In this document: in pieces, positions 27,561 to 39,261 of the stretch
How the letters are laid out: the number at the start of each line of letters is the position of its first letter
Numbering within the stretch: the first letter of the stretch is position 1
NCBI GenBank assembly: GCA_017643585.1
Contig: JAEPND010000003.1
Span: 186,001 to 250,000, forward strand
Origin: Maricaulis sp.
GTDB taxonomy: Bacteria; Pseudomonadota; Alphaproteobacteria; Caulobacterales; Maricaulaceae
Reading direction: 5' to 3'
DNA: 64,000 nt
Made by a program: the position numbers and the translations under genes
The notes under the pieces: generated by a model
Database searches by the model: none
Seen by the model: the letters and a program-made list of their open reading frames with translations, nothing else
What the model was told of the DNA's origin: nothing

Positions 27561-27832
27561 ATGCACAATATTCGAATTCAACTCGCCGAGCGCGAGGGTG
27601 CCCTTGTGCGCCTGCTCAGCAATATCGAGCGCCGCGGTTTCATTATCGAGAGCCTGGACAAGACGGCCGCACAGGACGGCGTGACCGATATCGCTGCGCG
27701 CATCACGCCACGCGGCGAGCGCTCGCTGGACGTCCTCACACGCCAGCTTTCCCGCCTGTTCGACGTCATGGACGTCCACACCCCGATGCCGGCCCACATG
27801 GCCAGCCACGCCATGCCTCCAGGAGAGCCGTC

Positions 27833-27851
<19 letters not shown>
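27561..27851 (+). CDS. ilvN: Acetolactate synthase small (regulatory) subunit, ACT domain only
   Basis: A 96-aa ACT-domain protein (IRIQLAEREGALVRLLSNIERRGFIIESL) placed directly after the catalytic subunit, so it should be the regulatory partner that sets activity and feedback inhibition. It lacks the C-terminal half of the common ~160-170 aa IlvH/IlvN of alphaproteobacteria and is closer in size to enterobacterial IlvM/IlvN. Its last 19 bp overlap leuA, and its final ~20 residues (PAHMASHAMPPGEPSCRQPQ) look unstructured. Confidence 0.85.
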
Positions 27852-29410
<1,559 letters not shown>

Positions 29411-29419
29411 GGATTTATC

Positions 29420-30376
29420 ATGTCTATCCAGGAAACTGACTTCATCTGGCGCAATGGCGAGTTGATCGACTGGCACGATGCGCAAACCCATATCCTGAGC
29501 CACGCCCTGCACTATGGGACCTCGGTCTTTGAAGGCATCCGCGCCTACAAGACACCGCAGGGTCCACAGATCTTCCGGCTGCAGGACCACATCCGCCGCC
29601 TGTTTGACTCGGCCAAGATCTATCGCATGCCGCTGCCGTACACGCAGGGGGAGCTGGAGAAGGCCTGCCGCCATGTCGTGCGCTCGAACCGGCTCAGCGA
29701 CGCCTATCTGCGGCCGGTCGCCTTTTTTGGCTATGGCGGGATCGGTGTCATGCCAGGCAAGGCGGCCAAGGTTGATGTCGCCATCGCCGCCTTCCCGTGG
29801 GGCGCCTATCTGGGCGAGGAAGCCCTGTCCAAGGGCGTGGATTGCTGCATCTCCAGCTGGAGCCGGGCAGCCCCCAACACCATCCCGACCGGCGCCAAGG
29901 CGGGCGGCAACTACCTGTCCTCCGTTCTGATCAGCCAGGAAGCGCATGATCGCGGCTTTGATGAAGGCATCGGACTGGACGTCAACGGTCTCGTCTCCGA
30001 AGGCGCGGGAGAGAATATCTTCGTCGTCTCCGACGGTGTCATCCGCACGCCCCCGACCTCGTCCTCCATCCTCTCCGGCCTGACCCGCGATGCGGTCATC
30101 AAGCTGGCCGAGGCCGACGGGTTCGATGTGCGCGAACAGACACTGTCACGCGAAAGCCTCTATGTCGCCGACGAGATCTTCTTCACCGGCACGGCCGCCG
30201 AGATCACTCCGGTTCGCTCGGTCGACGGGCATGTTGTTCGCTGCGGCGGCCGCGGGCCGGTTGCCGAACTGATGCAGAAGCGTTTCTTCGGCCTGTTTAG
30301 TGGCGAGACGGAAGACCGCTGGAACTGGCTGACCCCGGTGCATGATGACGCGATGGAGGTTCAGCATGTCGCCTAG
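29420..30376 (+). CDS. ilvE: Branched-chain amino acid aminotransferase
   Basis: PLP enzyme that performs the final transamination to Val, Leu and Ile. The 318-aa class IV aminotransferase shows [19 protein letters not shown], the cofactor Lys in [26 protein letters not shown] and [16 protein letters not shown]. It starts 9 bp after leuA with AAGGA upstream, and its last 11 bp overlap leuC. Its place in the middle of the leu genes is unusual but clearly operonic. Confidence 0.95.
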   Translation: MSIQETDFIWRNGELIDWHDAQTHILSHALHYGTSVFEGIRAYKTPQGPQIFRLQDHIRRLFDSAKIYRMPLPYTQGELEKACRHVVRSNRLSDAYLRPVAFFGYGGIGVMPGKAAKVDVAIAAFPWGAYLGEEALSKGVDCCISSWSRAAPNTIPTGAKAGGNYLSSVLISQEAHDRGFDEGIGLDVNGLVSEGAGENIFVVSDGVIRTPPTSSSILSGLTRDAVIKLAEADGFDVREQTLSRESLYVADEIFFTGTAAEITPVRSVDGHVVRCGGRGPVAELMQKRFFGLFSGETEDRWNWLTPVHDDAMEVQHVA

Positions 30377-31778
30377 AAGCCTCTTCGATAAGATCTGGGA
30401 CGCGCATATCGTGCGGGCCGAGACACCGGACACGCCGGCGACGATGTATGTCGACCTGCACCTGGTGCACGAGGTGACCTCTCCGCAGGCCTTTGCCGAG
30501 CTGGAGGACCGTGGCCTCAAGGTGCGTCGACCCGATCGCACTCTCGCGACGATCGACCATTCCACCCCGACCCTGCCGTTCAAGGCCGGCACGCCACCGC
30601 CCTATGCCACCGATGCAGCGGCAGCACAGGTGGAAACACTCTACGCCAACACCGCCCGTCATGGCATCGAACTGAATGGCTGGGAAAGTGAACACCGGGG
30701 CGTCGTGCATGTGATCGGCCCGGAACTGGGTGCGACCCAGCCGGGCATGACCATCGTCTGCGGCGATAGTCACACCGCCACGCATGGTGCGTTCGGCGCA
30801 CTTGCCTTCGGCATCGGCACGACCGAGGTGGGCCATGTGCTGGCGACCCAATGCCTGTTGCAGCGCAAGCCCAAATCTATGCGTGTCCACGTCACCGGAC
30901 GTCCAGGCCCCAACACCTCGGCCAAGGACATCATCCTCGCAGTGATCGCGAAAATCGGTGTCGACGGCGGAACCGGTCACGTTCTCGAATACTGCGGCGA
31001 TGCCATCAGTGCACTGGACATGGAAGGGCGCATGACCCTCTGCAACATGTCCATCGAGGCCGGCGCGCGCGCGGGCCTGGTCGCCCCGGACGATAAGACC
31101 TTCGCCTTCCTCAAGGGTCGCAATCGCGCCCCGCAGGGTGCTGAATGGAACGAGGCCATCGCCCGTTGGCGCGACCTCTACACGGATGAAGGCGCACACT
31201 TCGACCGGGAAGTCGTCGTCGATGTTGAGGGGCTTCGCCCGATGATCACCTGGGGCACGGCACCGGATACCGGCATTGCGCTCAACGATGTCGTCCCGGC
31301 CCATCGCAATGACAGTGACCGGAAGGCGGCGGACTATATGGGTGTCGCAGCCGGCGAGCGCGTCTCCGGCCAGAAGGTCAACCGCGTCTTTATCGGCTCA
31401 TGCACCAATTCGCGCATCTCCGATCTGCGGGCAGCCGCAAACGTCATGCGCGGGCGCGCCATCTCGCCGGGGGTCACCGCGCTCGTGGTGCCGGGCTCGG
31501 TCTGGGTGAAGGCGCAGGCCGAGGAAGAAGGCCTGGACAAGGTGTTCAAGGCGGCCGGTGCCGAATGGCGTGAAGCCGGATGCTCGATGTGTATCGCCAT
31601 GAATGGCGACAAGGGCGCACCGGGCGAGCTCATCGTCTCGACATCCAACCGCAATTTCGAGGGCCGGCAAGGCCCGGGCGTACGCACAATGCTGGCCAGT
31701 CCGGCGGTCGCGGCAGCATCGGCTGTCACCGGCCGTGTCACCGATCCGGCCAAACTCAAGGAGACGGAATATGCCTGA
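30366..31778 (+). CDS. leuC: 3-isopropylmalate dehydratase large subunit
   Basis: Large subunit of isopropylmalate isomerase, carrying the [4Fe-4S] cluster. Recognised by [41 protein letters not shown] and [10 protein letters not shown], which hold the three cluster cysteines. The ATG at 30366 follows GGAGGTTCAGC; 470 aa is the normal length. It overlaps ilvE by 11 bp and leuD by 8 bp. Confidence 0.96.
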   Translation: MSPRSLFDKIWDAHIVRAETPDTPATMYVDLHLVHEVTSPQAFAELEDRGLKVRRPDRTLATIDHSTPTLPFKAGTPPPYATDAAAAQVETLYANTARHGIELNGWESEHRGVVHVIGPELGATQPGMTIVCGDSHTATHGAFGALAFGIGTTEVGHVLATQCLLQRKPKSMRVHVTGRPGPNTSAKDIILAVIAKIGVDGGTGHVLEYCGDAISALDMEGRMTLCNMSIEAGARAGLVAPDDKTFAFLKGRNRAPQGAEWNEAIARWRDLYTDEGAHFDREVVVDVEGLRPMITWGTAPDTGIALNDVVPAHRNDSDRKAADYMGVAAGERVSGQKVNRVFIGSCTNSRISDLRAAANVMRGRAISPGVTALVVPGSVWVKAQAEEEGLDKVFKAAGAEWREAGCSMCIAMNGDKGAPGELIVSTSNRNFEGRQGPGVRTMLASPAVAAASAVTGRVTDPAKLKETEYA

Positions 31779-32346
31779 GACATTTCCGATCAACAGCCGG
31801 ACTTTCAACCTGACCGGCGAGAACATCGACACGGACCAGATCATTCCGGCCCGTTTCCTGACCACAACCTCGCGCACGGGTCTGGGGCGTTTCGCCTTTC
31901 ATGACTGGCGGTTCGACGGATCCGGCTCGCCCCGCGCAAACTCGCCGCTGAGCGGGTTTGATCCCACACGCGCATCCGTCCTCGTGGCCGGACGCAATTT
32001 CGGCTGTGGCTCCTCGCGTGAACACGCGCCGTGGGCCCTACTGGATTACGGCTTCCGCGCCGTGATTTCCTGCGAAATCGCCGACATCTTTCGCTCCAAT
32101 GCGGCACGCAACGGCCTGTTGCCGATCGTCGCGCCCGAGACGGCTCAACAATGGCTGCTGGACAATCCGGGCGCCGAGGTCGAGATCGATCTGGAAGCAA
32201 CCCGTGTGACCATAGCCGGCGGGCCGGGTTTCGATTTCGACATCGAACCCTTCGCCCGGCACTGCCTGCTCAGTGGCAATGACCCGATGGGCTATCTGCT
32301 CGACCAGACAGACGAGATCCGCCAATTCGAGGAGGTTGCAGCATGA
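31771..32346 (+). CDS. leuD: 3-isopropylmalate dehydratase small subunit
   Basis: Swivelling-domain partner of LeuC. The 191-aa protein has [31 protein letters not shown] and [15 protein letters not shown], all characteristic. The ATG at 31771 follows AAGGAGACGGAAT within the last codons of leuC. It overlaps leuB by 4 bp (ATGA). Confidence 0.96.
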   Translation: MPETFPINSRTFNLTGENIDTDQIIPARFLTTTSRTGLGRFAFHDWRFDGSGSPRANSPLSGFDPTRASVLVAGRNFGCGSSREHAPWALLDYGFRAVISCEIADIFRSNAARNGLLPIVAPETAQQWLLDNPGAEVEIDLEATRVTIAGGPGFDFDIEPFARHCLLSGNDPMGYLLDQTDEIRQFEEVAA

Positions 32347-33425
32347 GCTGGAATATCGTGCTTCTACCCGGTGACGGCATCGGCCCGGAAGTGACCCGGG
32401 TCGCCCGTGCCGCGCTGGAACAGGCGGCGCTTCAGAACGGGATCAAGCTGAACTTCACCAGCCATGATTTTGGTGGTGCTTCGATTGATGCCCATGGCGA
32501 GCCGCTGACCGAGGACACGCTGAAGGCCTGTCAGGCTGCCGACGCCGTCTTCCTCGGCGCTGTCGGTGGTCCCAAATGGGATGACGCGCCGGAACGCCCT
32601 GAGGCCGGGCTTCTTGCCTTGCGCAAGGGACTCGGCGTGTTCGCCAATCTGCGTCCGACCAGCGTCCATCCGGCCCTGTCCGATCGCTCGCCCCTGCGCC
32701 AGGAACTGGTCGAGGGTGCGGACATGCTGATCGTGCGGGAGCTGACCGGCGGCATTTATTTCGGTGAACGTGAGGTCAGCGAAAACTCCGCCAGCGACAA
32801 ATGTACCTACAGCCGCCACGAAATTGAGCGTGTCGCCCGGGTGGCATTTGAACAGGCGCGTCTGCGGCGGGGCAAGCTGACCTCGGTCGACAAGGCGAAT
32901 GTGCTCTCAACCAGCAAGCTCTGGCGGTCTGTCGTGAGTGAGCTGGGTGCGCGGGATTATCCTGATGTCGCGCTGGATCACATGTATGTCGATGCGGCGG
33001 CCATGCATGTGTTGCGCGCGCCGCGCGATTTCGATGTCGTGCTGACCGAGAACATGTTCGGGGACATCCTGTCCGATGAAGCCTCCATGCTGCCCGGCTC
33101 GATCGGACTTCTGGGCTCGGCTTCGCTGGGCACAAACCGTCCGGGCCTGTTCGAGCCGATCCACGGATCTGCACCAGACATTGCGGGTGAGGACAAGGCC
33201 AATCCGTTCGGCGCCATTGAAAGCGCCGCACAATTGCTCGAGGCCGGTCTCGGCGAGAGCGAGGCCGCGGCCCTCATCCGGCGCGCGGTGGACCGCATGC
33301 ACGCCAACCGCGAATGGACCGGTGATCTCGGCGGAGATTTCACCTGTTCCGGGCTGGGCATGCGCCTCATTGAACAGATGGAAGCGCTCGACAACACGCG
33401 CCAGCCAGTGCTGGCGGCTAGCTGA
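32343..33425 (+). CDS. leuB: 3-isopropylmalate dehydrogenase
   Basis: NAD+-dependent oxidative decarboxylation of 3-isopropylmalate, last leucine-specific step before transamination. The 360-aa protein has LLPGDGIGPEVTR, ELTGGIYFGERE, the metal-binding ENMFGDILSDEASMLPGS and PIHGSAPDIAGEDKANP. It is the final gene of the ilv-leu operon, followed by a strong hairpin. Confidence 0.96.
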   Translation: MSWNIVLLPGDGIGPEVTRVARAALEQAALQNGIKLNFTSHDFGGASIDAHGEPLTEDTLKACQAADAVFLGAVGGPKWDDAPERPEAGLLALRKGLGVFANLRPTSVHPALSDRSPLRQELVEGADMLIVRELTGGIYFGEREVSENSASDKCTYSRHEIERVARVAFEQARLRRGKLTSVDKANVLSTSKLWRSVVSELGARDYPDVALDHMYVDAAAMHVLRAPRDFDVVLTENMFGDILSDEASMLPGSIGLLGSASLGTNRPGLFEPIHGSAPDIAGEDKANPFGAIESAAQLLEAGLGESEAAALIRRAVDRMHANREWTGDLGGDFTCSGLGMRLIEQMEALDNTRQPVLAAS

Positions 33426-33452
33426 GCCCCGCCAGCACCTGCTTGTCGGTCA

Positions 33453-33489
33453 GGAGGAAGTGGTGACGGCCCCTGTCACCACTTCCTTC
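33453..33489 (+). terminator. Strong hairpin at the end of the ilv-leu operon
   Basis: GGAAGTGGTGAC (33456-33467) pairs perfectly with GTCACCACTTCC (33475-33486), and flanking bases extend the stem to about 17 pairs with two G-T wobbles. The loop is short. No T-run follows, so it may stabilise the 3' end, or act with Rho, rather than terminate on its own. Confidence 0.5.
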
Positions 33490-33572
33490 AACCGGGGGCA
33501 GAACCATGAAATAGCAAAGCTCCTCTCAACCGACACCAGCTGTCCTAAGCATGGAAGCAGGGGGGCTTTGCC

Positions 33573-36191
33573 ATGGCTTTTGATGCGCAAATGCGACTGG
33601 TCGCTGACGATCCGGAACGGGTTGCGCTGATCGGTGCGCAGTCGGGCGAACGCCTCAGCCAGGGTGATCTGGCTCGCTGTATCGAGCAGTTTGCCCTTCG
33701 GCTCGACGCCGGCCGCGGGATCGTACTGATCCGGACCGACAATTCGATCAACGCGGTTATCGCCTATCTGGCCAGCCTCCACGCACAATGCCCCGCCCTG
33801 CTGGTGGGCGCGGGCGCCGAGGTGCAGAAACACCAGCTGCTCGCGCAAATCCCGGTCCTGTATGTTTACGAGCCCCATCTTGATCATCTGGACGTCCTCC
33901 CGCAGCACCGCGATGCAGATCTTCACCCGGACCTGGCGCTGCTATTGTCGACCTCCGGCTCCACCGGAGAGCAAAAACTCGTCCGCCTGTCCCATAGCAA
34001 TTTACTCAGTAATGCCGGGGCGATCTGCACGCATCTGGAGCTTACCCGGCAGGACCGCGCACCCACTGGCTTGCCGATGGCCTATTCCTTCGGCCTCTCG
34101 ATCATAAATTCGAATCTACATGCCGGGGCCAGCCTTCTGGTGACAGACAAGTCCCTGATCGACGCGGATTTCTGGGGAGACGTCCGGCGCCATCAGTGCA
34201 CCAGCTTTTCCGGTGTTCCCGAGCAGTTCAAACTTCTGGAAAAAACCGGCCTCTTTCCCCGCGAACTGCCAAGCCTGCGATATGTGACGCAGGCGGGCGG
34301 TCGACTGCACGCGGACCAGGTCGAGAAATTGGCGCGCCGTGGCCAGAGCGAAGGCTGGAATTTCTTTGTCATGTACGGCCAGACCGAGGCGGCGCCGCGC
34401 ATGGCCTATCTTCCTCCGTCCGAGGCCATTTCCAATCCCGGCAGTATCGGCCGCGCCATTCCCGGTGGCCGATTGGAACTGATCGACACGCACGGAGAAA
34501 AGGTGACAATCGCCGGCGCTCAGGGGGAGCTCGTCTATAGCGGCGACAATGTCATGATGGGCTATGCCCGCAATGCCGGCGACCTGGCACGCGGGCAAGA
34601 GGTCGAGCGCCTGTTCACCGGCGACCTGGCCAGCCGGGATGAAAATGGCCTCTACACGCTGCATGGACGCACGGCACGATTCCTCAAGATCACCGGCAAA
34701 CGCATCAGCCTGGATGCGGTCGAGCAAAGGCTGCATGCCCTTGGTGCGGAGGGGCTCGCAGTGGGCCAGGACGAATGCCTTGGCCTGGTCATGTGCAGTC
34801 CACAGGACCCGTCGGCGATCGCACGTCAGCTCGTTGAAGAATTAGGCATTCCGGCCAGTCGCTTGCAGACCGTCCGCATCGATAAGCTACCGCTCAAGTC
34901 CAATGGCAAGCCGGACTATAGTGCGGCCATGGCGCTGCTCCCGCCTGCCTCTGAACTGCCAGCCCCCAATCCGACGGCAAAGGGCTCCGTTCAAGATCAA
35001 CTTCTCGCAGCCTTCCTGGCGCAATTCCCCGGCGAAGACATCCAGCCGGAAACAACGTTTGAATCGCTTGAAGCCTCATCGATTGAATTTGTGGACCTGG
35101 AACTCCGCCTGAGTGCAATCCTGCCCGCCCTGCCAAAGGACTGGCACAGGCAAGACATTGCCCAACTGGCCGCAAGCACACAGCGCCAGGAGGCTCCGGC
35201 AGGGCAACGATTCTATGACCCGGTCTCGCTGCGATCACTCGGCATCATGCTGGTCGTGCTTCTGCACGTTGTCGGAGATACGCCGGACGCCGGCCTGCAG
35301 CTGTCGCGGGATACGGCCCTGTTCGGGCTGTCCGCCATGATCCGCTACCTGACCATGCCGCTTTACACCCTGCTGGCCGGTCTGGCTTTCGCGCAACTGG
35401 GCCGCGGCGAGATGGCGCCTGCCCGCTTCCTGAGCCATCTGGCAACAACCGTAGTCCTTCCCGCATTGATCGCGATGGTCGCCTTTGCTGTCATTTCGAC
35501 CCTGATGGGCAGCCGGTTCGGCATCTACAGCCTGGATGACGTGGTGACCAATCTGGTCATGCCCTACGCTCACTTCTGGTACATTAACGCCTTCATCCTG
35601 CTCTCGGGGGGCGCCTATCTGCTCTATCGCGGCCTTGCGGAGCACGCGATCTGGGTCGCCACCGCAATCGGCGCAGCGGTGCTGATCCTGCCGGTCGGTC
35701 TGTCCGAGGATATCTGGGCGGTCAATCGCACACTCGGCATTCTGCCCTTCTTCGTTCTCGGCCTGATGCTGGTTCGCTTTGAAGCCGCGATCTCACAGTG
35801 GAAATGGCCGCTCCTTGGATTGGCCTTGATAACCGTGGTCGCGCTCTACCCGCTGGCCTATGCGGATATGTTGCAGACCGGGAACCGGGCCGATTTCAGA
35901 ACGTGGGACGGCTTCCTGCTCAGTCTCGCGGTCATCGTGATCGCGTTGCACGCCTCCCGCCTCCTTGGACCCATCCGCCCACTGGCGGCGTCTTCCTTCA
36001 CAATCTATCTCTGGCATGTGTTTGGAACGTCCGCGTCACGACGCGCGTTGGAGGCCATGGAGATCTGGCATCCGCTGCCACATCTGCTCCTGGGCACGAG
36101 TGTGGGACTGGTCGCCCCAATCCTGCTCTACCTGATTTTGCAGCGCTTACCGTATGGCTACATCGTGCTGGGTCAGAGACGGCGACACTAG
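33573..36191 (+). CDS. Single-chain adenylation-carrier-acyltransferase fusion protein
   Basis: An 872-aa fusion. Residues ~1-450 form an AMP-forming adenylation domain: STSGSTGEQKLVRLSH (from S126), MYGQTEAAPRMAYLPP, GDLASRDENGLY, and the catalytic C-terminal Lys446 in LPLKSNGKPDY. Residues ~470-540 look like a phosphopantetheine carrier, with candidate attachment Ser503 in LEASSIEFVDLELRL (the usual Asp before it is Ser). Residues ~548-872 are a polytopic acyltransferase-3-like membrane domain beginning FYDPVSLRSLGIMLVVLLHVVGD, with about ten hydrophobic segments. The design suggests activation of an acyl or amino acid, tethering, and transfer across or at the inner membrane to a surface polymer. 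Substrate unknown. AGGGGGG precedes the ATG. Confidence 0.8.
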   Translation: MAFDAQMRLVADDPERVALIGAQSGERLSQGDLARCIEQFALRLDAGRGIVLIRTDNSINAVIAYLASLHAQCPALLVGAGAEVQKHQLLAQIPVLYVYEPHLDHLDVLPQHRDADLHPDLALLLSTSGSTGEQKLVRLSHSNLLSNAGAICTHLELTRQDRAPTGLPMAYSFGLSIINSNLHAGASLLVTDKSLIDADFWGDVRRHQCTSFSGVPEQFKLLEKTGLFPRELPSLRYVTQAGGRLHADQVEKLARRGQSEGWNFFVMYGQTEAAPRMAYLPPSEAISNPGSIGRAIPGGRLELIDTHGEKVTIAGAQGELVYSGDNVMMGYARNAGDLARGQEVERLFTGDLASRDENGLYTLHGRTARFLKITGKRISLDAVEQRLHALGAEGLAVGQDECLGLVMCSPQDPSAIARQLVEELGIPASRLQTVRIDKLPLKSNGKPDYSAAMALLPPASELPAPNPTAKGSVQDQLLAAFLAQFPGEDIQPETTFESLEASSIEFVDLELRLSAILPALPKDWHRQDIAQLAASTQRQEAPAGQRFYDPVSLRSLGIMLVVLLHVVGDTPDAGLQLSRDTALFGLSAMIRYLTMPLYTLLAGLAFAQLGRGEMAPARFLSHLATTVVLPALIAMVAFAVISTLMGSRFGIYSLDDVVTNLVMPYAHFWYINAFILLSGGAYLLYRGLAEHAIWVATAIGAAVLILPVGLSEDIWAVNRTLGILPFFVLGLMLVRFEAAISQWKWPLLGLALITVVALYPLAYADMLQTGNRADFRTWDGFLLSLAVIVIALHASRLLGPIRPLAASSFTIYLWHVFGTSASRRALEAMEIWHPLPHLLLGTSVGLVAPILLYLILQRLPYGYIVLGQRRRH

Positions 36192-36203
36192 TCATTTTCC
36201 GCT

Positions 36204-36221
36204 CTGTCACCGCATCGTCAC
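36204..36221 (+). promoter_or_regulatory. Candidate Pho box upstream of pstS
   Basis: CTGTCAC (36204-36210) and TCGTCAC (36215-36221) are 7-bp direct repeats separated by 4 bp, the 11-bp period of PhoB sites (consensus CTGTCAT-N4-CTGTCAT). The pair lies about 123-140 bp upstream of the pstS start. The second repeat matches the first at 5 of 7 positions, so this is a candidate only. Confidence 0.45.
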
Positions 36222-36343
36222 ATCTTCGGACTATCGAACACCCGGCGGCATGTATTCACGCGCTGACGGACAAGGTCAGAGCGGTGCCATATTCACGACT
36301 CGCAATATGTGGCGTCACTTTATTGTCGTCCCGGAGATTGATC

Positions 36344-37399
36344 ATGATGAGTGTTCGACTTTGCTTCGTCGCACTGTGGCTGGCGACAGCAGGTGCGGCG
36401 GCAGAGGCCCAGGGGCGGGATCAGATCCGCATTGTCGGGTCGTCGACGGTCTTTCCGTTCTCGACAGCCGTTGCTGAATCTTTCGGCGCAAAGACCGAAT
36501 ACTCAACCCCGGTTGTGGAATCGACCGGTTCCGGAGGCGGCCTCCGCCTGTTCTGCGGCGGGATCGGTTCCGAGCACCCTGACATCACCAATGCCTCTCG
36601 CCGGATGATGGCATCAGAGTACGAGCTTTGTCAGAACAATGGTGTGCGCGAGATCACCGAAGTCCGGATCGGCTTTGACGGCATCGTTCTCGGGGCTGCG
36701 GATAACGGTCTTCCGGCGATGGAGCTCACCATGACCCAGCTCTGGCTGGCCCTGGCTGCCGAAGTCCCGGTCGACGACAGCTGCACACGCTTTGCTCCCA
36801 ATCCCAACACACGCTGGTCCGACATTGATCCGTCCCTGCCACGCCAGCGCATCGAGGTGTTCGGCCCGCCGCCCACTTCGGGTACGCGAGATGCCTTTGT
36901 CGAGCTGGGCATGCAGGTTGGCGCCCGCGGCCTGGACTGTATGGCGGCGCTGCACGAGAGCGATGCGGACCAGTTCGAGGAAGTCGCCAGTCGCATTCGC
37001 GAAGACGGTATGTGGATCGATGCCGGGGAGAATGACAACACGATCGTCCAGACCCTGATCAACACGCCCACCGCTTTCGGCGTCTTCGGTTTTTCCTTCC
37101 TGGACCAGAATTCCGACCGCCTGGTCGGCACGCTGATCGATGGTGTGGCGCCAGAATTCGACGCCATCGCCGATGGCGAATACCCGATCTCCCGTTCCTT
37201 GTTCTTCTATGTAAAGAACCAGCATTCCTCCATGGTTCCCGGACTGGCGTCCTATGTTGCGGAGTTCACCTCCGAGGACGCGTGGGGTGAGTTCGGATAT
37301 CTCACCGATCGGGGGCTTATCCCGCTGCCCGACGCGCTGCGCGACGAAATGGGGCGGCGCGCCCGCATTCTCAGTCCGATGACGGAGGTACCGGGCTAA
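36344..37399 (+). CDS. pstS: Periplasmic phosphate-binding protein
   Basis: Captures inorganic phosphate in the periplasm for the Pst ABC transporter. The 351-aa protein has a signal peptide (LCFVALWLATAGAAAEAQG) and the phosphate-binding loops IVGSSTVFPFS and ESTGSGGGLRLFCGG, plus PPPTSGTRDAFVELG. GGAG lies 8 bp before the ATG at 36344; the open frame further upstream overlaps the previous gene and is not coding. It leads the pstSCAB cluster, with pstC starting 155 bp downstream. Confidence 0.92.
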   Translation: MMSVRLCFVALWLATAGAAAEAQGRDQIRIVGSSTVFPFSTAVAESFGAKTEYSTPVVESTGSGGGLRLFCGGIGSEHPDITNASRRMMASEYELCQNNGVREITEVRIGFDGIVLGAADNGLPAMELTMTQLWLALAAEVPVDDSCTRFAPNPNTRWSDIDPSLPRQRIEVFGPPPTSGTRDAFVELGMQVGARGLDCMAALHESDADQFEEVASRIREDGMWIDAGENDNTIVQTLINTPTAFGVFGFSFLDQNSDRLVGTLIDGVAPEFDAIADGEYPISRSLFFYVKNQHSSMVPGLASYVAEFTSEDAWGEFGYLTDRGLIPLPDALRDEMGRRARILSPMTEVPG

Positions 37400-37554
37400 C
37401 ACCTGGTGCGGTTTACTTGTGAATTGGTGCGAAGCGGGACGTGGTATTCAATGACGGTCGGTCCGCGCCTGGTTGGTTGACTGGCCAAGGCTCTTCTCGT
37501 ATCCGGCGACGACACTCGTTGACGCCGATCCGCTAACCCGCTGGGACAGTTTTC

Positions 37555-39261
37555 ATGTCGATCAATGCAATCCTGGCGCTGACCTTGCTGGTCCTGATTG
37601 CAGGCGGATTTTATGTCGGGCGCTCGCGCGCCATGACCGCCAGTCGGGGACAGATCGCGAACCTGCACTCGCTGCCCAATTACTACGGATATTTTGTCGC
37701 CACCTGGACCGGCTTGCCGGCCATCATCGTCCTGTTGATGAATGCTTTTTTCGGCCAGCAACTGGCTGACAGGCTGACGACTGCCCAATTGACCTCTGCC
37801 GCGCGCGACATGGTGTCCGCGTATACGGTGCAGCTCGAGGACGATGCGAGCTATCAGGCCTTGCTCGCCGCTGCGGCACAGCAACGATCGGTCGCGGACC
37901 AGTTGCGCAGCGACATCAACACGTTGCGCCGTGCACGCGGCGAGGCGCGCGATCCGGCGCGTCTGGATATGCTGCGCCAGGACCGGCTGGACCGCGTCAA
38001 CCTGCTGACGGCGACCGAAACCTCGCTGGAGAACCGGCGCCAGCAAATCGCATCCGAGCTGCTCGCTACGGCCGATGCCGAAACGTCGGACACGGCACGC
38101 CAGTCGCAGGCCGGATTCATCCTCGCCACCGCATCTGCAAGTGAAGCCGAGCTGTTCGCGACGGACATGCGCCGGATCGCCGACGGGGATTTGCCAAGCC
38201 GCGACACACCCGTCCTCCACTCCGCGGCGCAGCTGCTCGTACAGACGGAAAACGGGATGATGCGCATCCTCTCCGTGATTGTGCTCGCCCTGGCCCTGGG
38301 TGGTTTCTTGATGGCCCGTCAGAATGTGGGCTCCGAATTCCGCGCCCGGAACAATGTGGAATACCTGATCAATACCGGACTTTTCCTGTGTTCGGTGATC
38401 GCCATCCTGACCACGGTCGGCATCGTGGCCTCGCTGATGTTCGAGAGCGTACGCTTCTTCTCTGAAGTACCGTTGCAGGAATTTCTCTTAGGTCTGCAAT
38501 GGAGTCCACAGATCGCCATCCGTGCCGACCAGGTCGGTCAGTCCGGGGCGTTCGGAGCCGTCCCGCTGTTCGCGGGAACCGCACTGATTACGCTCATCGC
38601 CATGGTGGTCGCCATTCCGATTGGCCTGTTCGCCGCCATTTACCTGTCCGAATATGCAGGTCCGCGCTTCCGCCAGATCGCCAAGCCGGCACTGGAAATC
38701 CTCGCGGGCATCCCCACCGTCGTCTATGGCTTCTTCGCCCTGCTGACCGTTGGGCCCTTCATTCGTGGCCTGTTCGGCGCGCTGGGATTTGAGGATGTCG
38801 TGACCCAGAGCGCGCTTTCAGCGGGCCTGGTAATGGGCGTGATGATCATTCCGTTCATCTCCTCGCTCTCCGACGACGTCATCAACTCCGTACCGCAATC
38901 CCTGCGTGACGGCTCTTACGCCATGGGCGCCACCCAGTCGGAAACCATCCGCCAGGTTGTCCTTCCCGCAGCTCTGCCGGGCATTGTGGGCGCTGTTCTC
39001 CTGGCCGTCAGCCGTGCGGTCGGTGAAACCATGATCGTCGTCATGGCGGCAGGCCAGGGTGCCAATCTGACGGCCAATCCGCTGGAAGCGGTCACCACCA
39101 TCACCGTGCAGATCGTGATGCTGCTGACCGGTGACCAGGAATTCAACAGCGTCAAGACGCTGTCGGCCTTTGCCCTGGGACTAGTGCTGTTCATCATCAC
39201 CCTGATCATGAACATCATCGCCCTTCGTGTGGTCCAGAAGTATCGAGAGAAATATGACTGA
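37555..39261 (+). CDS. pstC: Phosphate ABC transporter permease PstC (long form)
   Basis: Inner-membrane channel subunit of the Pst transporter. The C-terminal ~280 residues are the usual permease core (IPIGLFAAIYLSEYAGPRFRQIAKPALEILAGIPTVVYGFFALLTVGPF; the coupling segment GATQSETIRQVVLPAALPGI). The protein is 568 aa, much longer than the ~300-aa E. coli PstC, because of an N-terminal extension with extra membrane segments and a predicted coiled-coil loop (about residues 85-225). It overlaps pstA by 8 bp. Confidence 0.93.
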   Translation: MSINAILALTLLVLIAGGFYVGRSRAMTASRGQIANLHSLPNYYGYFVATWTGLPAIIVLLMNAFFGQQLADRLTTAQLTSAARDMVSAYTVQLEDDASYQALLAAAAQQRSVADQLRSDINTLRRARGEARDPARLDMLRQDRLDRVNLLTATETSLENRRQQIASELLATADAETSDTARQSQAGFILATASASEAELFATDMRRIADGDLPSRDTPVLHSAAQLLVQTENGMMRILSVIVLALALGGFLMARQNVGSEFRARNNVEYLINTGLFLCSVIAILTTVGIVASLMFESVRFFSEVPLQEFLLGLQWSPQIAIRADQVGQSGAFGAVPLFAGTALITLIAMVVAIPIGLFAAIYLSEYAGPRFRQIAKPALEILAGIPTVVYGFFALLTVGPFIRGLFGALGFEDVVTQSALSAGLVMGVMIIPFISSLSDDVINSVPQSLRDGSYAMGATQSETIRQVVLPAALPGIVGAVLLAVSRAVGETMIVVMAAGQGANLTANPLEAVTTITVQIVMLLTGDQEFNSVKTLSAFALGLVLFIITLIMNIIALRVVQKYREKYD

